Shown here: positions 22,005-31,674 of the stretch, piece by piece
Numbering within the stretch: position 1 is the stretch's first letter
How the letters are laid out: each line of letters starts with the position of its first letter
Translations under genes and position numbers: made by a program
Assembly (NCBI GenBank): GCA_030762895.1
Contig: CM061062.1
Span: 1,821,001-1,885,000, forward strand
Direction: 5' to 3'
DNA from: Sophora flavescens
Lineage: Eukaryota > Streptophyta > Magnoliopsida > Fabales > Fabaceae
DNA: 64,000 nucleotides
The notes under the pieces: model-generated
Seen by the model: the letters and a program-made list of their open reading frames with translations, nothing else
Told to the model about the DNA's origin: nothing
Database searches by the model: none

Positions 22005-22756
22005 TGTGAAAGATTTTCAAAATTCAAAAAATATTAAATGTTGTCAACGGTCAAATAAATACATATCATGATGTTAACTTATCACAAGTTTGCTGTACAG
22101 TGTAGCGGTAGCAGTGCTTCTAGCAATCCTTGGGGATGCGAGTTCGATTCTTGTACGCCACAAGTTTTGAGTTTTAAAGTGACCGTTTTATTTTAAAATT
22201 TAATAACGCAAAACGGTACTTGCATGGAATCGAACTCGGCTCTGTGAGGGAAGGGACGCATCTATTGAGGGAAGGGACGCATCCGCTGGCAACTGATGTC
22301 TTGTGTCAGTTAATGAACGTTAATACTACTTATGTATCGAACTTGACCGATTGTGGAACTTTTGAAAAGTTGTTTTCTTTCACCAAGTGACATGAGTTGG
22401 TCTATAAATAGAACCATCTGCATGCAGTAGTTGATATGGAAAACTCAGAATCTCTCAACCATTCTTCACTCCAAATCACCTTCTTTCCCCCTTTATGCGC
22501 AGAGAGAGTTAAGGAGACTATTGTTCTGTAAACTGCCATTGTCGATACGCTTGGTTTAGGGTGTGCAAACCAAACCAAGGTTCTCCATTGTATCCTGAAG
22601 GGGATTTGGCAGTTACACCTGTTGCATCCAATCTACAAGGAGAGATTGGTGGGGGCGAATCGAACCTAAAGCCTAGTGTCCTCACACGCCTTGGAGTTTG
22701 TGCATTACCATTATTCTCTTCTTCTTTGTTGCAGATCCATACCCCAATATCTAACA
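22005..22756 (+). repeat. Copia 1, 3' LTR (full length)
   Basis: 752 bp, tgtgaaag to ctaaca. It contains a TATA-like tctataaatag at 22403-22413. It also has a tRNA-like stretch, tagcggtagcagtgctt then gagttcgattcttgtacgcc (about 22101-22161), that resembles Pol III box A and box B spacing, and cgaatcgaacctaaag, complementary to the primer-binding region. Confidence 0.88.
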
Positions 22757-22895
22757 AGTCAAAGTGACATTAAGGTATGCACTAAACACATTTGGTCCTT
22801 GTTATAAAGGTATTTGTTTGGGGCTTCTTAGTTAGGGTTTTATATGTGTTTGATTTATTGGTGTTTATCATGTAGAAATAGATGCTCTGAAGTTT

Positions 22896-23609
22896 TGTAA
22901 CACCATGTTTTATTTAAGACTGGTTAACTTGATAAAATGAGGATTTACTGAATTATTTTCGAAATAACCTCTTTAAAAATTGGAACTTTGCTTGACGTCA
23001 AAATAAAACCTTATAAACATTTGATAAATTTAAAACTTCTTCAAATAAAAGTTTGATCACTGGTCTTACATCAATTGCCAGGATAGAAAAGAAATAAAAT
23101 TTCATTGATACACTAGAAACTTAAAATAGTTAAATACAACAGTCCCAAATGAATTTTTATAAGTATAAGTAAGCGAAATAAATACATACAATAAGTTTTA
23201 AAAAACTAAGCAAATTTACACTTTCTCTCAACTGCCAGAAATTAAAATAACATTTTCAAAGTATTTTAGACCACAAACTCTAAACAAATATCAACAATTG
23301 ACACATGATATCTACACACAGACATCTTAATTATCTTGTCTCCTCCTCAGCATTTTCCGGCTGTTCCTCATCTTTAATATTGCTCCCCGGATGAAACTAA
23401 TCGTTACCAACAAGGAACGAAGAAGAAAAGAAATGCAGACATAGGAGGTAAGATTCTACAATAGGCTAGCAATGTAGATATGGGCATGCAGGTAAACAAG
23501 TAAACAAACAATCAATCAAGTGGATATACATATAAAGGGATACCTCAATAAAATACATATATAATTTTCATAAAAAGTTGACACCGACACACATAGTGAA
23601 AATCATTTC
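22896..23609 (-). mobile_element. Truncated Tekay-like LTR, minus strand
   Basis: Read on the minus strand it ends aaaacatggtgttaca, the expected LTR end, and contains a phrase with aatgctgaggaggagacaag comparable in position and character to gcacgaggaggacatc in the LTR at 4616-6553. Its start is missing where the LINE begins. The exact junction with the LINE is uncertain. Confidence 0.5.
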
Positions 23610-23664
23610 TAAAACCTCTCTGCTAGGGTTTGCATGAGGTCCCAGGGTCCTACGTTGTTGCACC

Positions 23665-25350
23665 ATGGTAATCATCTCAGATTTCCTATGGTACTTCCTC
23701 TTCCCTGATTCTGTCTCCCCTCAAACTGATCCTCCTCCTCCTTCTAGTCCACGCTTGCCCGCGGCTCCTGTTCTTTCTTCCCCTTCTCAGGTACAGAAAA
23801 GAACCTTCGCGCAAGCATTGCAAAATTCATATGACATACCGATTAGCCACTCCCAAAGCCTTGCTTGAAAGGCGAAGCTTGGACGATTAAAATCTCTGAA
23901 GAAGAGTACAATGCTGGTGTTGAAGAGTGTAAGAAGGTCCTTCATGGCAGGTTAACATTATCCAAAGGTGACTTGCCTCTGAAAGTAGATGACTTGCGTA
24001 ACAAGCTTTCCAAGATTTGGAAACTTGCTGGTTCTTGGTCGATGGTGTCTCTTGGCAGAGGGTTCTATGAATTTTTCTTTGACTCTATTGATGATGTGCG
24101 CAGCCTTAGATCCATTGGTTCATGGAATTTGTCTCCTGGTGTATTAAGAGTCTTTGCTTGGACTCCGGATTTCAACCCTCGAAACGTGAAACAGACAGCC
24201 TGCCAATGCTGGGTTCGGTTATATGGTTTATCTAGGGAGTATTGGCAGCCAAAAATCCCATTTGAAATTGGTAGTGCCATTGGTGTTCCAATTTCTTTGG
24301 ATGAAAACACAAGAAAGAGATCTTCTGGCCATTATGCTTCAATATTGATTGACATTAATCTCTCAGGCATGTTAAGGGACAAAATTATGGTAGAAAGAGA
24401 GGATTTTGCTTTTAATGTGTATGTGGACTATGAATGGATTCCATCCTTCTGTTCCTTTTTTAAGACAATAGGTCACTCCTTGACTGATTGCAGGCATAAT
24501 GCAGGAAATAGGAATAGCAAGGATGCTGCTGCTGAAAGGCTCCTAAGAAGCCAGTGCTTCAATATGTTCCTAAACAGGTGGATAATCCTGTAGTGGATCG
24601 GGTAGTAATTAATAAAGGAAAATAATTGTATTGGTGAGACTAGCAGGGTTGTTGAGCCTCTTTGTAGAAAGGACGATTGAGAGGATGGATGGCTTTAACT
24701 TTCTGCCCCAAGATGTTCCTTATGCCGTGGAGCAAATATCTAACTTAGACATAATTATTTATGCTCCTAAGGATAATGAAGTTCATGTTGCTAAGGTTGA
24801 TAATGTCCCTAAAGGAAATATTTTGATTCCTCTTCAGAATGAAGGTTATCAACCAGCTAATAGTTTAGCAGGCAGGAGTGATCAGGTAATTCCTCCTTTG
24901 GAATTTCAACCTCGGACTGTTTTGGTGGAAGATTCAGATAAGGAAAGCTATGATGAGTCTACCCACCGTGACTCTCCTAGCTTTGTGCCTAATTCAGTTT
25001 CTCGGCAGATTAACTCCTTCGATCTTGTGGTTCAGAGTCAAAGGGGGGAAGATTCAGTCTCCTCAAGCTTTGTTCCAAACTCTGTAATTTCTGATAAGGG
25101 CAAACAGGTTGTTGAGAATAACAATGAGAAAATTGCTAATGATATGAAGGTCATTGGCAGGTTTTGGTGTGATGATGAACATGAAGCTAAGGATGCTGCA
25201 GCTACTCCAGAGATTGTGGAAAACTCAACTGACAGTTTCACAAAGGTGTTGTCCAAGTCACATAAAAAGAAACAGAAGAAGGCTAAAAACAAAGCTCTGA
25301 AATTCTCAGGCTATAATACCCGTTACAGCGCAGATTCTCAATCTTTATAA
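23665..25350 (+). pseudogene. LINE ORF1 (DUF4283-like with zinc knuckle), broken
   Basis: A Pro/Ser-rich N-terminus, then SEEEYNAGVEECKKVLHGRL and WSMVSLGRGFYEFFFDSIDD through WTPDFNPRNVKQTACQCWVR (DUF4283-type RNA-binding domain), then YVDYEWIPSFCSFFKTIGHSLTDC. The usual CxxCxxxGHxxxxC knuckle here has Phe in place of the second Cys. Stops occur at about 23866 and 24591. The C-terminal half is acidic and ends in a Lys-rich patch (KSHKKKQKKAKNKALKF). It would coat LINE RNA. Confidence 0.8.
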
Positions 25351-25367
25351 TTTTAAAATGAAAGTTC

Positions 25368-25825
25368 TGTTAAATTTTAATGTATGGATTAGCATTAATT
25401 GGTTATTAAATTATAATTAAATTATTGATATATCAGTTATAAAATTAATTCTTAATTACGTAACCAATTGATGAAATTGTTGTTGGGTATTTACTAAAGA
25501 GTGACCCTGTGATGGGATGGGTCATTCTGATGTTAACCCGTTGAGAGGTCCCTACTCTCTGCTGGTAGGTTATAAGAATAGCCTCCCCATTAGGCATTCT
25601 TTCTTGTGAAACATAACACCAAAACCAACCAGAAAGAGAGGAGTAACCCTTTCACCTTCTCCAACACTCTGATCACTGTTCATCTTCTTCTCATCACCCT
25701 TTGATCTGCTGTGATGGATTCTGCGAATCTCCAAGGTATGAAATTCTTCTCTTTCCTTTGATTAACATGAATCACATGCTATGATTTGTATCTGTATGGT
25801 ATTTAGAATTATAGTTTTTCCTTCA
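25368..25825 (+). repeat. Copia 2, 5' LTR
   Basis: 458 bp, tgttaaatttta to gtttttccttca, followed by attggtatcagagcc. Collinear with 31216-31674. Confidence 0.95.
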
Positions 25826-25827
25826 AT

Positions 25828-25839
25828 TGGTATCAGAGC
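25828..25839 (+). promoter_or_regulatory. Copia 2 primer-binding site (initiator Met tRNA)
   Basis: tggtatcagagc, two bases after the 5' LTR, is the standard plant copia complement to the 3' end of initiator Met tRNA. Confidence 0.93.
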
Positions 25840-26182
25840 CAAGGATAGATACATGTTATAGCTATTCTGAAAATTATATGAATCCTAATTTATGTTTTTC
25901 AATCAAGATGCAAAATCTTTTTTGGGATTTTCATATCATGTTATATCAATATTGTAAAAAATTTTGCTTGCCCAGAATTTTTTTTTCCTTCAAAGAACTT
26001 TCGTTTTCATGCCTTGTTCTTCAAAATTGAAACTATGATTCTTACCAATGATTTGAAAATTGTTTGAGGGCTTTTCTTCCCACATGTTATTCGAGTAACA
26101 TACTCGAAAATCGTTGGATTTCATCAAATAAAACGTGATAAATCGATGCCTTTTCGTTTCCCTTTGCGTGAAACTGGTTCGA

Positions 26183-26495
26183 TCGCCCGCGAAGTTTTGC
26201 TCGCCTCGCGATTCTCGGGCATCAAGATCTGTGGAATTCCAGATTTGCCTCGCGAGATTATTCTCACCTCGTGAACCTGAAAGCCGGAAGAACAGTGAAA
26301 TTGTCATCCTCTCTCGGGTCGCCCCGCGACCACGCTCTCGCCCGCGACGACCGAAGGCCGATCTGTTCTAGGAAAATGAAAGGTTTTCGGGTCGCCTCGC
26401 GAACACTTGACTCGCCTCGCGAGTACCCGCGAGAAGACCAAACGTTGCTGACTTTTCACAAGATTCGCCTCGCGAGATACCCTCTCGCCTCGCGA
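26183..26495 (+). repeat. Paired TCGC-NNN-GCGA dyads in copia 2 leader
   Basis: Five pairs of CpG-rich dyads: 26183 and 26201, 26245 and 26264 (both degenerate), 26319 and 26338, 26392 and 26412, 26465 and 26485. Start-to-start spacing within pairs is 18-20 bp. The consensus is TCGCCTCGCGA; two members have a 2-bp centre. The segments between pairs resemble those in Athila LTRs (gaacag..aaat.gtca.cctctct) and in the non-autonomous element's LTR (aagaccaa..gttgc.gac.tttca). The surrounding leader is AT-rich. Confidence 0.85.
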
Positions 26496-26704
26496 ATATT
26501 TTATATGGTTAAAACCGAAAAAAATATTGTATTTTTAATACTGTACTCTAAGGTTTTGATCTAAAATTTTGTGATTGTTCTCTACTTTTTTGTGACACTT
26601 TGATATGTTATACTCTCCTTGATCATGTGTCATATAGATGGAATTAATTTTAGAGCCTTATGTGAATTAAGTTGTGTGTTCTATGTTGCATTTGTTATAC
26701 AATT

Positions 26705-27028
26705 TAATTATTCTAATGTATAATTGTAGCATTACTGTTGATATTTTGTATAGTTATGTACTCACCTATCGTGGGTATAATTATACAAAATTTGTGTTGT
26801 TAAACAATTAATTATTCTAATGTATAATTGTAGCATTCTTGTTGATATTTTGTATAGTTATGTACTCACCTATCGTGGGTATAATTATACAAAATTTGTG
26901 TTGTTAAACAACTAATTATTCTAATGTATAATTGTAGCATGACTATTGATATTTTGTATAGTTATGAACTCACCTATCGTGGGTATAATTATACAAAATT
27001 TGTGTTGTTAAATAATTGATTATTCTAA
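26705..27028 (+). repeat. 104-bp tandem repeat, three copies plus a partial, in copia 2 leader
   Basis: attattctaatgtataattg recurs at 26707, 26811 and 26915, and its first bases at 27019, an exact 104-bp period with a few substitutions. Each unit holds ttttgtatagttatg facing ggtataattatacaaaa, an imperfect inverted repeat able to form a long hairpin. Confidence 0.9.
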
Positions 27029-27275
27029 TGTGTTATATTTGTATTATATTAATAATAATTATACCCTACTCGGTGTACTATTATTAATGTAATTCGTTAT
27101 TATACATCGTACTATTGTCTTAAGCTTATGTCAATTATGGTTTCAAGTACCCTATCGGTATTACAAATTTTGGTGATGTAAGTTTTGTACATTGTATTAT
27201 TCTTCTTATTGTATTTCTTGTTTATTATGATTCGGGACCCTTAGGCGGAATTATAATGAATAAGAAATTTGTATT

Positions 27276-30200
27276 ATGGGCAAGATCTTGAACATATATA
27301 TGGAATCATATTACCCTTCAATTCTTAATGATTCCTTATTCTCTGTTTATGTCACCTCCTTCCCAAATTCTGTCAAAACTCTAAATGGGACAAACTATGA
27401 GGACTGGAAAGAGTCTCTAGATCTCTACTTAACTATTGCTGACTTGGATCGGCCTTAAGGGAAGACAAGCCAGCTTGCTCTCACAAATGAGTCTCTTTGC
27501 ACAGAGGATTGCTTATGAGAAATGGGAATACTCTAATAGAGTGTGCCTGAAAGTGATGAAGTATACTATGGAAAAATCCATCAGCAGAGTATCTTAGAGA
27601 CCGATAATGCTAAAGAATATCGTAAAGTCATTGGGGAGAAATTTATGACTTTTGAGAAGGCTCTAACATGCTTTGAATCCAATGTCATTGATGTTCCTCC
27701 AAATACTTGGTGGTTAGATTCAGGTGCAACCATTCATGTTGTGAATTCCTTGCAGGGGTTCACAAGCCTGAGGAAACCAAGTGATGCTGAGTCTAAGATT
27801 ATTATGGGAGATGGAGCTGGAGTTTGTTATTGACATTGGAATTGTTTCTTTACTTTTGCCTTCCTGGACATAATTTGCTTTTAAGAGATCTTTGTGTATG
27901 CACCTTCTATGAGAAGGAACTTGATTTTGTTTCTGCTTTGGATAAATGTGGTTACACCTTTAAGTTTGGTAGTGGAAAACCGATTGTTTATTCGATTCTA
28001 TTTCCGTTGGTTCAGGAGTTTTACGTGATGGCCTTTATATGTTAGATCTACATGACATGTTCACAATTCTCGCCGTTGGAAACAAACGCAGTAGGATTAA
28101 TGAACATTCTTCTATGTTATGGCATCGACGTTTGGGGCATATTTCTAGGCCCCGTATTGAGAGGCTAGTCAAGGAAGGTATTCTCCATGATCTAGACTTC
28201 TTCGATTTTGATACATGTGTTGATTGCATCAAGGGCAAATTCTATGCTAAGGTTAGGAATAAAGCGGCAAATAGGTGTGATGATGTGCTACGAGTTGATT
28301 CACACCGACCTGTGTGGACCTATTACACCTACTGCCATGGGTGGATATGGGTATTTCATTACCTTTATAGATGATTTCTCGAGATATGGATGGATAGATC
28401 TTCTTCAAGAAAAGTCTAGTTCCCTAGATGCTTTCAAATCCTTTAAAGTCTTTGTTGAGTTGAAAACAGGTAGGAAGATAAAATATGTAAGATCTGACAG
28501 AGGTGGAGAATTCTATGGTAGATATAATGAGACGGGTAGAAACCCAGGACCTTTTGCCAGATTTCTTGAGGAATGCGGTATTGAAGCTCAATACACTATG
28601 CCTGGTACTCCCGAGCAAAATGGAGTTGCGAGAGAGGGCGTAACCGAACACTTATGGAGATGGTAAGATGTATGTTGAGCCATTCATCATTGCCAGACTT
28701 TCTTTGGGGAGATGCCTTAAAAACTGTGTCTATATTCTAAATCAAGTACCCAGCAAGTCTGTACCAAAAACTCCATATGAGCTCATGAGTGGAAAGAAGC
28801 CGAGTTTGAAACATTTTCATGTATGGGGTTGTAAGGCGGAAGTTAGACCTTATAATCCTCGAGTCTAAGAAGCTTGATCTTAAGACTGTTAGTGGCTTCT
28901 TTATTGGCTATTGTGTGGGTTCAGAGGTAGCAGATTCTATTGTCCATCTCATTCTATGCGAGTCGTCGAAACTGATCGAGCGGTTTTCTTTGAGGATGAC
29001 TTGGATAGTGGGAGTGATATACCACGACCGATTACTCTTAAAGAAGATCGCACCATTGTTCTCTATACCACTGTTCCTTTTCCTACGAAGTTTTGATTCC
29101 TACTAATGATGTTGATCGGAATCTTCAACATGAAGATGGTGTGGCAAGCACCACTTGTAGATGAACAGGAACATGATCTTATTGTTGATGAAATTCCACT
29201 GAGACGATCTCAAAGAGTGCGCAGACCTTCCATACCAGATGATTATGTTGTATATCTTCAGGAACATGAGTTTGACCTCAATGATGATGATGATCCTATT
29301 ACCTTTGAGGAGGCAATTTCTAGCTCTCATGCTTGATTGATTGGTGAATGCTATGCATGATGAGTTGTCTTCTATGTCTCATAATGGTGTTTGGAGTCCG
29401 GAGGAATTACCAATTGGTTGTAAACCCTGTTGGATGCAAATGGGTTTTCAAAACCAAACGTACTCCAGATGGTAAAGTTGAAAGGTACAAAGCCAGACTA
29501 GTAGCTAAAGGCTATAACCAAAGAGAAGGCATTGACTATAAGGAGACTTTCTCACCAGTCTCTACAAAAGATTCATTTCGAGTTGTCATGGCCTTGGTAG
29601 CTCATTTTGATCTAGAACTTCACCAGATGGATGTGAAGACGGCCTTTTCCGAATGGAGACCTTCATCGAAGATGTTTACATGGTTCAGCCTGAAGGTTTT
29701 ACCGAAACAGGCAAAGAGCACTTGGTTTGCAAGCTGAATAAGTCTAATTATGAACCAAAACAGGCCTCCGGACAATGGTATTTGAAGTTTGATCAAGGTT
29801 GTCACTTCTCTTGGCTTCAAAGAAAATGCCTCGGATCGGTGCGTTTACTTGAAGACTTGTGAGGGTGAATTCATCATTCTCGTTCTATATGTTGATGATA
29901 TACTTCTTGCTAGCGAGTTGTGTTAAAATCCCCGACCGAGACAAAACTCATGTTGAGTAGCCACTTTGATATGAAAGACCTTGGTGATGCTTCTGTTGTT
30001 TTAGGCATCCAGATTTATCGTGATAGGTCACGTGGTGTTCTTGGATTGTCTCAAAAAGGATATATTGAAAAGGTCCTCAAAAGGTTTAATATGCATTCTT
30101 GCTCCCCATGTGCTGCACCTGTTCAAAAGGGTGAAGAAAAATTCTCTAAATCTCAATGTCCTCAAAATGATGTAGAAATAAATGAAATGAGAAAGGTCCC

Positions 30201-30830
30201 ATATGCTTCCGCTGTTGGCAGTTTAATGTATGCTCAAGTTTGTACTCGTCCCGACATTGCTTTTTGCTTGTAAATGCTTTAGGGAGATACTTGAGCAACC
30301 CGGGTTTGGGTCATTGGAAAGCCGTAAAAAGGTCATGAGATATTTGCGGGAACCAAAGATTATATGTTGACCTATAAGAAGTCTCGATCAACTTCAGTCA
30401 CCTGGTTATTCGATTCTCGATTTCGCAGTTGCCCTGACGACCGAAAATCTACTTCGGCTTTATCTTTATGATGGCAGGAGGAGCTATTTCTTGGAAAAGC
30501 GTCAAAGCAGACGCTTACATGACTACTTCTACCATGGAAGAAGAGTATGTTGCTTGCTATGAGGCTACTTGTCAAGCCATGTGGCTGAAAAATTTGATTT
30601 CGGCTTTCATATTGTTGAAAGCATATCTAGGCCACTTGTGATATATTGTGATAATATCTTCTTTGTGAACTTCTCTCATAACAATAAAAGCTCTTCTCGC
30701 ACTAAGCATTTTGATGTGAAATATTTGTTCGTTAGAGAGAAGATTCAGGAGTTTCGGACTCGTATTGAGCATATTGATACAGAAACATGCTTGTCGATCC
30801 ACTAACCAAAGGCTTAACTGTTGGAATATT
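27276..30830 (+). pseudogene. Copia 2 gag-pol, heavily degraded
   Basis: A short gag piece (SVKTLNGTNYEDWKESLDLYL) is followed by stops and a deletion that removes most of gag and the zinc knuckle. Protease NTWWLDSGATIHVV keeps DSGA. Integrase: LWHRRLGHISRPRIE, CVDCIKGK, FIDDFSRYGW, RSDRGGEFYGRY, PEQNGVA, then a frameshift. RT: GCKWVFKTKRTPDGKVERYK, LHQMDVKTAF, catalytic YVDD at about 29888-29899. RNase H appears only as scattered pieces, with a diverged end near LVDPLTKGL. At least ten frame breaks are visible. Confidence 0.85.
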
Positions 30831-31215
30831 CCGAATCATGTAATTCATATGGGCTTAGTTAAGTCTTTTGATGTATTGGATTAGTGGGAGTCTGAAACCA
30901 TTATTTGCCCATTATCGTTTTTTTTTATGAGATATGTAAATTGACGTCATTCTTGGATTCATATCTCTTATAGCATTTTAAGATGCTTGGACCATTTTTT
31001 TTGAATTGCATATTTCTCTTTATTAATTATATGCAATTTTATATTCATCAATCTTTATGTGAAATATGAGTCTTTAGCATGTATGATTTACTTCCCTATC
31101 GGATACTGTTTATGCATTGTTAAAGCTTGTATTTCTTATTCTTCAGTTAACGTGTGCTTTGATCGTAACTGGTATTTCTCTTTAATAATTGATTAATGCT
31201 ATCCAAGTGGGAGAA

Positions 31216-31674
31216 TGTTAAATTTTAATGTATGGATTAGCATTAATTGGTTATTAAATTATAATTAAATTATTGATATATCAGTTATAAAATTAATTCT
31301 TAATTACGTAACAAATTGATGAAATTGTTGTTGGGTATTTACTAAAGAGTGACCCTGTGATGGGATGGGTCATTCTGATGTTAACCCGTTGAGAGGTCCC
31401 TACTCTCTGCTGGTAGGTTATAAGAATAGCCTCCCCATTAGGCATTCTTATTTACAGAAACATAAAACCAACACCATCCAGAAAGAGAGGAGTAACCCTT
31501 TCACCTTCTCCAACACTCTGATCACTGTTCATCTTCTTCTCATCACCCTTTGATCTGCTGTGATGGATTCTGCGAATCTCCAAGGTATGAAATTCTTCTC
31601 TTTCCTTTGATTAACATGAATCACATGCTATGATTTGTATCTGTATGGTATTTAGAATTATAGTTTTTCCTTCA
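31216..31674 (+). repeat. Copia 2, 3' LTR
   Basis: 459 bp, preceded by the purine tract caagtgggagaa. It differs from the 5' LTR mainly in tatttacagaaacataaaacc versus tcttgtgaaacataacacc. Confidence 0.95.

Larger units (their letters stand above)
17041..22756 (+). mobile_element. Ty1/copia retrotransposon 1, structurally complete, coding regions broken
   Basis: It is bounded by 5-bp target duplications agtca (17036-17040 and 22757-22761). Order: 5' LTR, leader, gag with zinc knuckle, protease, integrase, reverse transcriptase, RNase H, 565-bp 3' region, purine tract, 3' LTR. This gag-PR-IN-RT-RH order defines copia. Lineage not determined. Frameshifts and stops interrupt gag-pol. The 5' LTR has an internal deletion relative to the 3' LTR. 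Confidence 0.93.
25368..31674 (+). mobile_element. Ty1/copia retrotransposon 2, inside LINE ORF2
   Basis: Target duplications agttc at 25363-25367 and 31675-31679. LTRs of 458 and 459 bp, an initiator-Met tRNA primer-binding site, a long leader of about 1.45 kb, degenerate gag-pol, and the purine tract agtgggagaa. The LTRs differ at about a dozen bases, mostly around 25605-25635, so insertion is fairly recent relative to the decay of its genes. This suggests it moved with proteins from another copy. The integrase tail motifs (GRYNETGRNPGPFARFLEEC, PSLKHFHVWGCKAEVRPYNP) suggest an Ivana/Oryco-like lineage. Confidence 0.93.

Noticed and set aside
26183..26495. CRISPR-like array (short repeats with unique spacers)
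   Set aside because: Repeats are 10-11 bp with 8-9 bp spacers arranged in pairs, in plant retrotransposon leaders; nothing CRISPR-related is nearby.
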